DNA of 64,000 nt from Microbispora oryzae. GTDB taxonomy: Bacteria; Actinomycetota; Actinomycetes; Streptosporangiales; Streptosporangiaceae. The notes below the pieces were generated by a model. That model searched no databases, was not told the DNA's origin, and saw only the letters and a list, made by a program, of their open reading frames with translations. The stretch is from contig NZ_JAFCNB010000018.1 of NCBI RefSeq assembly GCF_017896165.1, positions 62,001 to 126,000 of the forward strand, written 5' to 3'. Positions 8,794 through 22,232 of this stretch are shown here, piece after piece. The position numbers were made by a program, and so were the translations under genes. Each line of letters begins with the position of its first letter. The first letter of the stretch is position 1.

Positions 8794-9960
8794 TCACTCG
8801 CTTCTGGCCTGCTTGATCAGCTCTTCGCGGAGGTCCGGGCCCTCGGTGGCGTTCTTGAACTCCTCCAGGGCGGACCGGGCCTTGTCGTCGAGGTTCTGCG
8901 GCACCGTGACCTGGACGGTCACGAGCAGGTCGCCCTTGGTGCCGTCCTTGCGTGCGGCGCCGCGGCCCCGCACGCGGAACGTGCGGCCGTTCGGAGTGCC
9001 CTCGGGAATGCGCAGCGTCACCGGCATGCCCTTGAGCGTGGGCACCTTGATCTCCGCGCCCAGGGCGGCCTCGGGGAACGTGACGGGCACGGTGACCGTC
9101 AGGTTCTCCCCGCTGCGTCCGAACACCGGGTGGGGCTTCACGTGGACCAGCACGTAGAGGTCGCCGGCCGGGCCGCCGTTCTCGCCCGGCGCGCCCTTGG
9201 CCTTGATCCGGATGCGCTGACCGTCTCCCACCCCGGCCGGGATGCGGGCCTGGATGGTCCGGGTGCTCTTGCCCCGGCCGCTGCCCTCGCACACCGGGCA
9301 CGGGTCGTCCACGATCAGTCCGCGGCCGCGGCAGTCGCGGCACGGCTCGGAGAACGCGAAGTTGCCGAGGTTGCGGCTGGCCGCCCCGGTGCCGTCGCAC
9401 GTCGGGCAGACCCGCGGAGTGGTGCCCGCCTTCGCGCCGGTGCCGGAGCACGCCGGGCAGGCCGACGAGCTCGTCAGCCTGAGTGACACGGTGGTGCCGT
9501 CGACCGCCTCGCCGAAGCCGAGCGTCACCTCGGACTCGATGTCCTGGCCACGCCTCGGCCTGCTGGTGGTCGTGGTGCGCGTCCCGCCCCCCCGGTTGAA
9601 CAGCCCGCCGAACAGGTCGCCGATCCGGTCGCCGCCGCCCGAGCTCCCGGAGAAGAGATCGCCGAAGTCGAAGTTGAAACCGCCCCGGGGCGCGCCCGCC
9701 CCGGTGTAACCGCCCATCCCGGAGCCGAACAGGGTGCGGGCCTCGTCGTACTCCTTGCGGCGCTTGGTGTCCGACAGCACGTCGTAGGCCTCGGAGACGC
9801 TCTTGAACTTCTCCTCGGTCTCCGAGTTGCCCGGGTTGGCGTCCGGGTGATACTGCCGGGCCAGCTTGCGGTAGGCCTTCTTGATCTCCTCGGCGGTCGC
9901 GGTCTTGGGCACACCAAGGACGGCGTAGTAGTCCTTTTCCAAGTAGTCCTTGGTGCTCAT
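8794..9960 (-). CDS. dnaJ: Chaperone protein DnaJ (type I, Hsp40)
   Basis: 388 residues. The J domain (residues ~8-75) contains the HPD tripeptide in QYHPDANPG, which stimulates the DnaK ATPase. A Gly/Phe-rich linker ([18 protein letters not shown]) follows. The zinc-binding domain has four CxxCxGxG motifs ([32 protein letters not shown]). The C-terminal beta-domains bind substrate. It is separated from grpE by 92 bp that include a strong hairpin. This is the DnaJ1 type that sits in the HspR-controlled operon. Confidence 0.96.
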   Translation of the reverse strand: MSTKDYLEKDYYAVLGVPKTATAEEIKKAYRKLARQYHPDANPGNSETEEKFKSVSEAYDVLSDTKRRKEYDEARTLFGSGMGGYTGAGAPRGGFNFDFGDLFSGSSGGGDRIGDLFGGLFNRGGGTRTTTTSRPRRGQDIESEVTLGFGEAVDGTTVSLRLTSSSACPACSGTGAKAGTTPRVCPTCDGTGAASRNLGNFAFSEPCRDCRGRGLIVDDPCPVCEGSGRGKSTRTIQARIPAGVGDGQRIRIKAKGAPGENGGPAGDLYVLVHVKPHPVFGRSGENLTVTVPVTFPEAALGAEIKVPTLKGMPVTLRIPEGTPNGRTFRVRGRGAARKDGTKGDLLVTVQVTVPQNLDDKARSALEEFKNATEGPDLREELIKQARSE

Positions 9961-9998
9961 CTATCGCTTCCTTCGAAACTCAAGGGGAGTCAGTGGCC

Positions 9999-10030
9999 GT
10001 CTCTCCCGATCTTTCCTGATCGGGAGAGAC
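9999..10030 (-). terminator. 13-bp hairpin between grpE and dnaJ (possible attenuator)
   Basis: GTCTCTCCCGATC, a 6-nt loop, then its perfect complement GATCGGGAGAGAC. There is no long U tract on the minus strand after it, so full termination is uncertain. It could be a partial terminator or mRNA-stability element that lowers dnaJ-hspR-clpB relative to dnaK-grpE. Confidence 0.6.
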
Positions 10031-10052
10031 CTTCGGATGTCAGGCACACGAC

Positions 10053-13181
<3,129 letters not shown>

Positions 13182-13278
13182 ACCCCGTTAACGGCCGGCC
13201 GCCCCCCGGGGTTCAAGCCGATGTTGTCAGGTGAGTTCACCCGCTGTGTCAGGTGCCCCGGATTCCCGGATTTCCCCG

Positions 13279-13327
13279 TTGACGGCCATCGCCACTGACC
13301 TTAAATTCATCACATGATGAATTTAAG
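13279..13327 (+). promoter_or_regulatory. Leaderless promoter with embedded 13-bp inverted repeat operator
   Basis: TTGACG (13279-13284), 17-nt spacer, TAAATT (13302-13307), then 6 nt to the A of ATG 13314, so the transcript would begin at the start codon. A perfect inverted repeat, CTTAAATTCATCA (13300-13312) and TGATGAATTTAAG (13315-13327), separated by CA, covers the -10, the start site and the first four codons. This is the layout of a repressor operator; its AT-richness stands out here. Confidence 0.8.
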
Positions 13328-14042
13328 CGAGCCCGCGGTCTCGGTACGAGATCTGCGGGTGTCCCGAGGCGGCGTCGAGGTGCTGCACGGGCTCACGTTC
13401 GAGGTGCCCCGAGGGCAGGTGACGGGCCTGCTGGGCCCGAGCGGGTGCGGGAAGACCACGTTGATCCGCTCCATCGTCGGCGTGCAGGTCGTCGCCGGGG
13501 GCGAGGTGAGCGTCCTCGGCGAGCCGGCGGGCAGCCCCGCGCTGCGCCGGCTGATCGGCTACTCCACGCAGAGTCCTGCGGTCTACCGGGACCTGTCGGT
13601 CCGGGAGAACCTGCGCTACTTCGCGTCCGTCCTGGGCGCCCCGCGCGACGACGCCGACCGGGTCCTTGAGGAGGTGGGGCTCGCCGAGGCGGCCGGCCAG
13701 CTCGGCGGCACGCTTTCGGGCGGTCAGCTCACCCGCGCCAGCCTGGCCGTGGCCCTGCTCGGCCGCCCCGAGCTGATCATCCTGGACGAGCCGACGGTCG
13801 GGCTCGACCCCGTCCTGCGCCAGGAGCTGTGGCTGCTCTTCCACGGACTCGCGGCCAGGGGCGTCACGCTCCTCGTCTCCAGCCACGTCATGGACGAGGC
13901 CGCCCGCTGCGACCGGCTCCTCGTGCTCCGCCAGGGCGCGATCCTGGCCGACGGCACCCCCGCGAGCCTGCGCGAGCACACCGGTACGACCGACCTGGAG
14001 GAGGCCTTCCTGCGCCTCATCGAGGAGACGACGGCGGCGTGA
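13314..14042 (+). CDS. ABC transporter ATP-binding protein (DrrA/ABC-2 type)
   Basis: 242 residues. Walker A GPSGCGKTT (~res 42), Q-loop STQSPAVYRDLSVREN, ABC signature LSGGQLTRASLA, Walker B LIILDEPTVGLDP, and H-loop SSHVMDEA. With the overlapping permease it forms an ABC-2 exporter, drug or lipid type by family. ATG 13314 and ATG 13317 are adjacent. There is no ribosome site because the mRNA is probably leaderless. Codon 4 is TTA, a rare codon here, and it lies within the operator. Repression by a TetR- or GntR-type protein is inferred from the inverted repeat; no regulator gene is adjacent. Confidence 0.93.
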   Translation: MMNLSEPAVSVRDLRVSRGGVEVLHGLTFEVPRGQVTGLLGPSGCGKTTLIRSIVGVQVVAGGEVSVLGEPAGSPALRRLIGYSTQSPAVYRDLSVRENLRYFASVLGAPRDDADRVLEEVGLAEAAGQLGGTLSGGQLTRASLAVALLGRPELIILDEPTVGLDPVLRQELWLLFHGLAARGVTLLVSSHVMDEAARCDRLLVLRQGAILADGTPASLREHTGTTDLEEAFLRLIEETTAA

Positions 14043-14773
14043 ACCCCTCGATCACCCTCGCGACCGCGCGGCGCATCCTGACCCAGCTCCGGCACGATCA
14101 CCGCACCGTCGCCCTGATGACGCTGGTGCCCACGCTGGTGATGATCCTGCTCTACTACGTGATGGACGACGAGCGGTCGTTCGCCCAGTGGGCGCCGGTC
14201 CTGCTGTGCGTCTTCCCCTTCCTGGTGATGTTCCTCGTCACCTCGATCGCGACCCTGCGCGAGCGGACCTCCGGCACGCTGGAACGGCTGATGGCGATGC
14301 CGCTGGGCAAGCTCGACCTGCTCGTCGGGTACGGCCTGGCCTTCGGCCTGATGGCGTGCGCGCAGGTGGCGCTGGCCCTGACGGTGTCGCTGACGTGGCT
14401 CGGTCTCGACCTGCCCGGCTCGCTGTGGCCGCTGGTGCTCGTGGCGGTGCTCAACGCCCTGCTGGGCACCTCGCTGGGCCTGCTGTGCAGCGCGTTCGCG
14501 CGTACCGAGTTCCAGGCCGTGCAGCTGATGCCGGTCGTGATGATCCCCCAGATCCTCCTCGGGGGCATCCTGGTGCCGCGCGCCCAGATGGCGGCGCTGC
14601 TGGAGTGGATCTCCGACGTGCTGCCGATGTCGTACGCGATCGAGGCGATGAAGGACGCGGCCATGGGCGACGATCTCGGCGGCGAGTTCTGGCGGGACAT
14701 CCTGGTGGTCGCGGGGTGCGTGCTGCTCGCGCTCGTCCTGGGCGCCGCCACCCTGCGCCGCCGCACCCCGTGA
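14039..14773 (+). CDS. ABC-2 type transporter permease
   Basis: 244 residues starting at GTG 14039, which overlaps the ATPase stop (GTGA). Six membrane segments: TVALMTLVPTLVMILLYYVM; LLCVFPFLVMFLVTSIA; YGLAFGLMACAQVALALTVS; LWPLVLVAVLNALLGTSLGLL; VQLMPVVMIPQILLGGILVP; and ILVVAGCVLLALVLGAATL. The ABC-2 motif region RERTSGTLERLMAMPLGK, just after the second segment, couples to the ATPase. The substrate is unknown. It is terminated by the hairpin at 14833. Confidence 0.92.
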   Translation: MNPSITLATARRILTQLRHDHRTVALMTLVPTLVMILLYYVMDDERSFAQWAPVLLCVFPFLVMFLVTSIATLRERTSGTLERLMAMPLGKLDLLVGYGLAFGLMACAQVALALTVSLTWLGLDLPGSLWPLVLVAVLNALLGTSLGLLCSAFARTEFQAVQLMPVVMIPQILLGGILVPRAQMAALLEWISDVLPMSYAIEAMKDAAMGDDLGGEFWRDILVVAGCVLLALVLGAATLRRRTP

Positions 14774-14832
14774 GCCCCCGGTCGAGTGGCGGGGCCGCGC
14801 CGGCGCGCTCGCCGTCCGGGGACGGAAACGGG

Positions 14833-14866
14833 GGGAGCCCCTGATCCGGGTGGATCAGGGGCTCCC
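14833..14866. terminator. Strong bidirectional hairpin terminator
   Basis: A 15-bp perfect stem (GGGAGCCCCTGATCC and its complement) with loop GGGT, between the convergent ABC permease and the secreted hydrolase. No long T tract, as is common for actinobacterial terminators. Confidence 0.85.
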
Positions 14867-14937
14867 TGGTCTCGGCCCGCCGATGGCGGGCGGTCGAGCT
14901 ACGGCCCGTCAGGCGGGCCGGTGGGACCGGCGCGGGC

Positions 14938-16509
14938 TCAGCGCTCGCCCGGCACCCAGTCGTCGGCCTGCGGGGTCGCCGACTTCGTGAGGGCCGAGGC
15001 GGCGGCCGGCGGCACCGGGTCCGCGAACGGCGCGCAGTGGACGTCGGGGCCGGGCTTGCCGGCGGGCAGCGTGCCGTCCGTCAGGTAGGCCTTCCAGATG
15101 TCGTCGATGCAGGCGTTGCCCCGGCCGGTCAGACCGTGGTTGCCGCCGCCGTCCATGACCACGAGCCGGGAGTTGGGGAAGCGGCTGTGCATCACGACAC
15201 CGCCCTCGTACGGCGTGGCGCCGTCCTTGGTGTCCTGGAAGAACAGCGCGTTCTTGATCTTGTTGCCGTTGATGCGGGGCGCGTGGCCGCCTCGGGTCGG
15301 CCAGAAGGCGCACTGCGCGTTGTACCAGGTGTTGCCCCAGGTCAGGAAGGGAGCGGTCCGGTACGACTGCCACATGTCGCGGTGCCACGTGGTCCAGTTG
15401 CTCGGCCAGTTGACGTCCGAGCACTCGACGGCCGCGTAGACGGCGAAGCCGTTGTCGTCGCCGCTGCTGTCGCCGTAGGTGGCGTACGCGTCGAGCAGGG
15501 CCGAGGCGTCGGAGGCGGTGACGTACTTCGACAGCGCGTTGGCGAGCAGCGGCCAGCGGCTCTTGAGGTAGCCGCCCGCCAGGTAGGTGTCGTCGAGCTC
15601 GTCCGGGCCGACCCGGCCCTCGGCCGGGGTCGCCTTCAGCTTGGCGCGGGCCGCGTAGTACGCCTTCTCGACGACGGCGTCGGCGGTGCCGAGGTGGTAC
15701 GTCGAGTCGTACTTGGCGATCCAGGCGAAGAAGTCCTTGGCGCGGCCCTCGAAGGCGTGGTTCTGGTCGATGTTGGCGTCGTACCACACGCGGTCGGGGT
15801 TGACGATGCTGTCCAGCACCAGGCGGCGGACCTGGTTCGGGAACAGTGTCGCGTAGGTGGCGCCGAGGTAGGTGCCGTAGGAGTAGCCGACGTAGCTGAT
15901 CTGCTGCTGGCCGAGGGCCTTGCGGATCTGGTCCATGTCGGTGGCCGCGTCGACCGTGGTCATGTGGTTGAGCAGGTCGCCGTAGGTCCGGCGGCAGGCG
16001 TCGGCGTACCCCTTCGACCGCTTCACCCAGGAGAGCTCCTCCGCCAGGTTGGACGGGTTGTAGTCCGGCCGGACGGGGTCGAAGAAGTGGGCGTCGCAGC
16101 TGAGGGCGGGCTCGCTCGACCCGACGCCGCGCGGGTCGAAGCCGATGAGGTCGTACTGCGCGGCCAGGGCCGTGCCGAGCCGCGACTCCATGACCGCGGG
16201 ATATGCGAGGCCGCTGCCGCCGGGTCCGCCCGGGTTGAACAGGAGGGCGCCCTGGTAGTGGGCGGTGTCGGTGGCCTTCTTGCGGGAGACCGCGATCTTG
16301 ATCTTCTGGCCCTTCGGCCTGCCGTAGTCGAGGGGGACCTCGACCATCGCGCAGTCGATGCCCGTCGGCAGCCCTTCACACTGTGCCCACTGGGGAGCGG
16401 GCGGAGTGTACTCGGGGGCGTGCTGAGCGCTGGCCGACGCGGGTCCCGCGACCAGCACTCCACTCAGCCCCAGGCCGGCGGTGGCCAGCGCTGTGAGGAT
16501 CTTCTTCAC
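14938..16509 (-). CDS. Secreted alpha/beta-hydrolase, tripeptidyl aminopeptidase family (Tap/SlpD-like)
   Basis: 523 residues from GTG 16509 (AAGGGG upstream). A signal peptide with an Ala-x-Ala site (PASASA, ~27) opens it. The fold is alpha/beta hydrolase: oxyanion loop NPGGPGGSG, FDPRGVGSS, nucleophile elbow GYSYGTYLG (Ser), Asp in DTKDGATPYE, and His in DGGGNHGLTG. The C-terminal TAP-like domain carries the Asp and His. Family members cut N-terminal tripeptides from extracellular peptides. It is monocistronic and converges on the ABC exporter. Confidence 0.9.
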   Translation of the reverse strand: MKKILTALATAGLGLSGVLVAGPASASAQHAPEYTPPAPQWAQCEGLPTGIDCAMVEVPLDYGRPKGQKIKIAVSRKKATDTAHYQGALLFNPGGPGGSGLAYPAVMESRLGTALAAQYDLIGFDPRGVGSSEPALSCDAHFFDPVRPDYNPSNLAEELSWVKRSKGYADACRRTYGDLLNHMTTVDAATDMDQIRKALGQQQISYVGYSYGTYLGATYATLFPNQVRRLVLDSIVNPDRVWYDANIDQNHAFEGRAKDFFAWIAKYDSTYHLGTADAVVEKAYYAARAKLKATPAEGRVGPDELDDTYLAGGYLKSRWPLLANALSKYVTASDASALLDAYATYGDSSGDDNGFAVYAAVECSDVNWPSNWTTWHRDMWQSYRTAPFLTWGNTWYNAQCAFWPTRGGHAPRINGNKIKNALFFQDTKDGATPYEGGVVMHSRFPNSRLVVMDGGGNHGLTGRGNACIDDIWKAYLTDGTLPAGKPGPDVHCAPFADPVPPAAASALTKSATPQADDWVPGER

Positions 16510-16763
16510 CTGTACCCCTTCGACGCCTGCGGCTCCTCCGTTGGAACCGACTTATGGCCCAACCGGAGATCATGCGGATAAAGGACGCATAAGGCGACGG
16601 ACTTCCGTAGTTGGTTGCGAAACCGCAACATTGAAGTGCACATGTCGTTAGGACCCGCGGTCGTCGAGGCCGTTCTCCTCGCGTGACGCCGGACGTCGCG
16701 CCCGGAAACCCTCGGTAAGCTGCGACAAAGATCCTTGCAGAGCCGCGGCGATGAGGTGCGGGA

Positions 16764-17558
16764 ATGATTGCGATACTCGGAACCGGCAAGATGGGCGAGG
16801 CCCTGCTGTCCGGGCTGGTCCGCGCCGGGCTGCGGCCGGACGAGATCATGGCGACCGCCCGGCGGCCCGAGCGGGCCGAGGCCCTGCGGCGGCAGTACGG
16901 CGTGCGGGTCGGTGGCAACGCCGAGGCCGCGAAGGCGGCCGACACCCTGATCCTGGCCGTCAAGCCGCAGGACATGGGCGCGCTGCTGGCGGAGGTCGCG
17001 CCGCACGTCCCCGCCGGGGTCCTGGTCATCTCCGTCGCCGCGGGCATCACGACCGCCTTCGTGGAGTCCCGGCTGGGCGAGGGCGTTCCGGTCGTCCGCG
17101 TCATGTCGAACACGCCGGTGCTGGTCGACGAGGCCATGAGCGTGATCTCCGGCGGGGCGCACGCCTCTGAGGAGCACCTCAAGCGCACCGAGGAGCTGCT
17201 CAGCCCGGTCGGCAAGGTGCTGCGTATCCCGGAGTCCCAGCAGGACGCGGCGACCGCCCTGTCGGGCAGCGGCCCGGCGTACTTCTTCTACCTGGTCGAG
17301 GCCATGGTGGACGCGGGCATCCTGCTCGGCATGCCGCGTGCCGCGGCGCTCGACATGGTGACCCAGTCGATCGTCGGCGCGGCGATCATGCTGCGGGACT
17401 CCGGCGAGCACCCCGTGATCCTGCGGGAGGCCGTGACCTCGCCGGGCGGCACGACGATCTCGGCCATCGCCGAGCTCGAACGGCACCGGGTGCGGGCGGC
17501 GTTCCTCGACGCGATCGAGGCGGCCCGCGACCGCAGCCGCCAGCTCGCCTCCGGCTGA
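16764..17558 (+). CDS. proC: Pyrroline-5-carboxylate reductase
   Basis: 264 residues, normal length. The N-terminal Rossmann motif is MIAILGTGKMGEALLSGLV, and ILAVKPQDMG follows. The C-terminal dimerisation domain carries the P5CR signature, ALSGSGPAYFFYLVEAMVDAG plus REAVTSPGGTTI. It reduces P5C to proline with NAD(P)H, the last step of proline synthesis. GAGG (16752) precedes ATG 16764. A monocistronic gene, divergent from the hydrolase. Confidence 0.96.
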   Translation: MIAILGTGKMGEALLSGLVRAGLRPDEIMATARRPERAEALRRQYGVRVGGNAEAAKAADTLILAVKPQDMGALLAEVAPHVPAGVLVISVAAGITTAFVESRLGEGVPVVRVMSNTPVLVDEAMSVISGGAHASEEHLKRTEELLSPVGKVLRIPESQQDAATALSGSGPAYFFYLVEAMVDAGILLGMPRAAALDMVTQSIVGAAIMLRDSGEHPVILREAVTSPGGTTISAIAELERHRVRAAFLDAIEAARDRSRQLASG

Positions 17559-17642
17559 CGCCCGGCCGCGCGTAAGCGCGTACTCGGGGCAAGCGCGTAC
17601 GCCGGAAAAGGGGGCGGATTACCTCCGCTTTACCATTGGCCC

Positions 17643-19033
17643 GTGACGTATCGGCGCGGGATCCTCCCGCTTCTCGTCGTCGTCCTGGCCGCCGGCTGTT
17701 CCTCGCCGGAGCCGCCCTCGGTGGTCCTCGGGGCCGTCACCCGGACCACGGTGAGCGAGGTCGTCGAAGCCCCCGCCACGGTCGGCGCACGGGCCGTCGC
17801 CACGCTCACGGCCCCGGCGTCCGGCACCGTCGCCAAGCTGTACGTCCAGGACGGCGAGACGGTCAGGAAAGGCCAGACGATCGCCAGGATCAGCTCGCCG
17901 CAGGCGAAGGAGCAGCTGACGGCGGCCCGGAAGGCCGACAGACAGGCGTCGCGCCCGGTCTCGATGGGAGGCGGCGGCGCGGTCGCGGTGCGCCTGCCCC
18001 GGGTGCGGGTTCCCGGATCGCTCGACGCGACGGTCGCGCGCTACTTCGCCGAGGCCAGGAAGGCGGCCAGGTCGGTCGGGGACGCGAAGGCCCGGGCGCG
18101 GCTGCTGGCGGCCATCGACACCGCGCAGGCTCAGCAGCGGGCCCAGCGGCGCGCGCTCACGCGGGTGGTGGACGGGCTCAGCCGCTCAGTCGAGCAGGTG
18201 CTCGCGCAGGTCAGCGGTCAGGTGGGCGCCGGGCTCAGCGGGCTGGGCGCGTCCATGTCGTCCCTGCGGGCGGCCTCGATGGCGCAGACCACAGCCGCCG
18301 TGCGGGCCGCCGAGCGCACGGTCGACGCCCTCGTGGTGAAGGCGCCGTTCGGCGGGGTGATCACCCTCGGCGGGGCGTCGTCCTCCGGGTCCGGCGCGGC
18401 GGGGCTCGGGGCGCTCCTCGGCGGGCTTCCCGCCGGCGTCGCCGAGCAGGCCGCGCCGTCGGTGGCCGTGCCCGCCGGACGTTCCGGCGGCGTGATCGCC
18501 ACGGGCGTCCCGGTGGCGGCGGGCGACCCCATCGCCACCGTGACCGACGTCTCCAGGCTGACGCTCTCCGCCGACGTCGACGAGACCGACGTGCTGCTCG
18601 TCCGCAGGGGCACGCGGGCGGAGGCCGAGTTCGACGCCGTGACCGGGGCGACGTACACCGCCTCGGTGACGGGCGTGGGGGTCACGCCCAAGGAGGGGGC
18701 CACCGGGGGTGTCAGCTACCCGGTGCGGCTGACTCTGGGGCCCGGCGCCTACGACGGAGGCGGCGCCGCCCCGGCTCCGAAACCGGGCATGAGCGCGGTG
18801 GTCCGTCTCGCCGTACGGCAGGCCACGGACGCCGTGGCCGTACCGGCGTCGGCCATCGTGACCAGCGGGAAGGACACGATCGTCTGGGCGTCCCGCGGCG
18901 GCGTGGCGGAACGGCGGGTGGTCAGGCTGGGCGCCCAGGGCGACGCGGCGGTCGAGATCCTCAGCGGCGTGTCGCCGGGCGAGCGCGTGGTCGTGAAGGG
19001 CGCCGACACGGTCCGTCCCGGCCAGCCGCTCAC

Positions 19034-19037
<4 letters not shown>
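17643..19037 (+). CDS. Efflux periplasmic-type adaptor (membrane fusion protein, HlyD/MacA-like), lipoprotein
   Basis: 464 residues. GTG 17643 opens a lipoprotein signal with lipobox LAAGC (Cys18). Lipoyl half-motif: ATLTAPASGTVAKLYVQDGETVRKGQTIARI. A coiled-coil hairpin follows (~100-210), then the second half VKAPFGGVITLGG and a beta-barrel region ISRLTLSADVDETDVLLVRRG-like. In Gram-positives such proteins bridge the MacB-type permease to the outer layer. It overlaps the ATPase gene (ATGA). A TACCAT 6 nt upstream of the GTG, and no ribosome site, suggest a leaderless mRNA. Confidence 0.88.
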
Positions 19038-19776
<739 letters not shown>

Positions 19777-19780
<4 letters not shown>

Positions 19781-20961
19781 GAACGGGCGAGGCGCTGGTC
19801 ATGGCGGTGGAGGCGCTCCGGGTCAACCGGCTGCGCAGCGCGCTGACCATGCTCGGCGTGATCATCGGGGTGCTGGCCGTGGTGATCCTGGTCGCCATCG
19901 GCACCGGGGCGAAGAACGCGGTGGAGAAGGAGATCGCGGGGCTCGGCAGCAACATCATCCTGGTGGTGCCCGGCCAGGTCGGCCTCGGGGCCGCGCCGAC
20001 GCAGAGCCGCCTCGACCTGTCCGACGTCGCGTACGTCCGCCGCGTGGTCGGCGATCCGTCCAAGGTCACGGTAGCGGTGAACTCGGGGGAGCCGGTCAGA
20101 GTCGGGCGCACCGAGGTGTTCGCCACGCTGACGGGGACCGACCAGTACCTGCCCAACGTCTTCGACCGGCCGCTCCGGCGCGGCCGCGGCCTCAGCGCCA
20201 CGGACGTCGACACGCGGCGGCGGGTGGCCATCCTCGGCGCGGAGGTGGCGGGCAAGCTGTTCGGCGACCTCGACCCGATCGGCCGCCAGGTGACGATCGC
20301 GGGCGTGCGGTTCCGGGTCATCGGGGTCTACGAGACCATCGGGTCGACCTTCGGGGTAGCCCGTGACCAGGAGGTCCACGTCCCGGTGACCACCGCCCAG
20401 CGGCTGATCGGGCTGCCGAGGGTCAACGGCATCGCGATCGGGGCGTCCGGGCCCGACGAGATCGAGCCGCTGCAGCGCCGCGTGGTCGACGCCCTGCGGG
20501 CCCGCTACCCCGACGAGCAGTTCTCCGCCGTCACCCAGACGCAGCTCCTCGGGACGATCGGGACCGTCCTGAGCATGCTGACCGGCGTTCTCGCCGCGAT
20601 CGCCGGCATCTCGCTGCTCGTGGGCGGCGTCGGAGTCTCCAACATCATGCTCGTCGGCGTGCGGGAGCGGACCAGGGAGATCGGCCTGCGCAAGGCCCTC
20701 GGCGCGCGCCAGCGGGACATCCTCGGCCAGTTCCTCATCGAGGCGGTGCTGCTGACCACGATCGGCGGGGTCGTGGGCATCCTGCTGGGCGTCGGCGGGG
20801 CGCTGCTCATCCAGGCGCTCTCCCCGGTGCCGGCCTCGATCACGTGGTGGTCGATCGCTCTCGCGTTCGGCGTGTCGGCCGCGGTGGGCGTCTTCTTCGG
20901 TGTCGCCCCCGCCCGCCGGGCCGGCCGGCTCGACCCGGTGATCGCGCTGCGCGCCGACTGA
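19777..20961 (+). CDS. MacB-like ABC permease (FtsX domain)
   Basis: 394 residues. TM1 lies in LRSALTMLGVIIGVLAVVILVAIGTG, followed by a MacB_PCD extracytoplasmic domain (about 50-250) and three C-terminal TMs (LSMLTGVLAAIAGISLLVGGVGVSNIML; AVLLTTIGGVVGILLGVGGALLI; ITWWSIALAFGVSAAVGVFFGV). It carries the FtsX signature VRERTREIGLRKALGARQRDI. It probably exports antibiotics, peptides or lipids together with the two genes before it. Confidence 0.93.
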
Positions 20962-21016
20962 GCCGCCCCCACCCGGGACGTACGCGGCCGGGCGCGGGTG
21001 CGATAGCGTCGCAATC

Positions 21017-22180
21017 ATGAGTCGGGCGGTGCGAGTCGTCTGGGACGACGGGTTGATCTCCTACGATTTCGGCCGCGGTCACCCGCTGGCACCCGTGCGC
21101 GTCGAACTCACCATGGCGCTCGCGCGCGAGCTCGGCGTGCTCGACGGCGTCGAAGTCGTCGGCTGCCTGCCCGCCGGCGACGACGAGCTGGCGCTCGTCC
21201 ACGACCGCGACTACATCGCGTCCGTCAAGGAGGTCCAGAAGACCGGCCGGCCCGACCTGCGCCGCGGCCTCGGCACCGAGGACAACCCGGTCTTCGCCCG
21301 GGTGCACGACGCGTCCGCGCTGGTCGCCGGGGCCACGCTGGCCGCGGCCCGGGCCGTGTGGACGGGTGAGGCGGATCACGCGGTCAACGTCGCGGGCGGC
21401 CTCCACCACGCGATGCCGGGGGCCGCGAGCGGCTTCTGCGTCTACAACGATCCCGGTGTGGCGATCGCGTGGCTGCTGTCGCAGGGCGCCACCCGCGTCG
21501 CGTACGTGGACATCGACGTGCATCACGGCGACGGCGTCCAGACGATGTTCTACGACGATCCCCGGGTGCTGACGATCAGCCTGCACGAGACTCCCCGCAC
21601 GCTCTTCCCGGGCACCGGGTTCCCCCACGAGACGGGCGCAGAGGGCACCGCGGTGAACGTGGCCCTGCCCGCGGGCTGCGGAGACGAGAGCTGGCTGCGG
21701 GCGTTCCACGCGGTGGTGCCGCCCCTGGTCCGGCACTTCCAGCCGGAGGTGCTGGTGACCCAGCAGGGCTGCGACAGCCACGCGCTCGACCCGCTGGCCC
21801 ACCTCATGCTCAGCGTGGACGGCCAGCGCACCGCCTACGCGGCGCTGCACCGCCTCGCTCACGAGGCGGCGGACGGACGGTGGGTCGCCGTGGGCGGCGG
21901 CGGCTACGAGCTGGTCCAGGTGGTGCCGCGGGCGTGGACCCACCTGCTGGCCGAGGTTGCGGGCACGCCGGTCGACCCGGCCACGCCCACGCCCGCGGCC
22001 TGGCGGACGCTGGTGGACCGGCGGACCGGGGAGGTGCCGCCGGCGACCATGACCGACGGCCGCGAGCCCCGCTGGCGCGACTTCTCGGAGGGATACGATC
22101 CAGCCGACGCCGTCGACAGGGCCGTCATGGCGACCAGGAACGCGGCGTTCCCCCTCCACGGCCTGGATCCGATGCCGTGA
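21017..22180 (+). CDS. acuC: Acetoin utilisation protein AcuC / class I-like histone deacetylase fold
   Basis: 387 residues. Deacetylase landmarks in order: GHPLAPVRVELT, the GGLHHAMPGAASGFCVYND active-site His pair, the VDIDVHHGDGVQ metal ligands (Asp, His), QQGCDSHALDPL (third metal Asp), and VGGGGYE. It removes acyl groups from lysine; in Bacillus AcuC deacetylates acetyl-CoA synthetase. No Shine-Dalgarno before ATG 21017; TAGCGT ends 7 nt upstream, so it could be leaderless. No acetoin genes are adjacent, so the symbol reflects family only. Confidence 0.88.
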   Translation: MSRAVRVVWDDGLISYDFGRGHPLAPVRVELTMALARELGVLDGVEVVGCLPAGDDELALVHDRDYIASVKEVQKTGRPDLRRGLGTEDNPVFARVHDASALVAGATLAAARAVWTGEADHAVNVAGGLHHAMPGAASGFCVYNDPGVAIAWLLSQGATRVAYVDIDVHHGDGVQTMFYDDPRVLTISLHETPRTLFPGTGFPHETGAEGTAVNVALPAGCGDESWLRAFHAVVPPLVRHFQPEVLVTQQGCDSHALDPLAHLMLSVDGQRTAYAALHRLAHEAADGRWVAVGGGGYELVQVVPRAWTHLLAEVAGTPVDPATPTPAAWRTLVDRRTGEVPPATMTDGREPRWRDFSEGYDPADAVDRAVMATRNAAFPLHGLDPMP

Positions 22181-22232
22181 CCCGCGCCGGGGCCGCCGGA
22201 ATCACACAGAGCCGAGGAGCGCTGACAACCAC

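Noticed and set aside
9978-9984. Third HAIR site in the grpE-dnaJ gap
   Set aside because: ACTCAAG is present but the CTTGAGT half-site 7 nt away is missing.
17570-17602. Promoter-like or origin-like repeats before the efflux operon
   Set aside because: AAGCGCGTAC occurs twice, but with no -35/-10 pattern or other copies; likely chance in GC-rich DNA.
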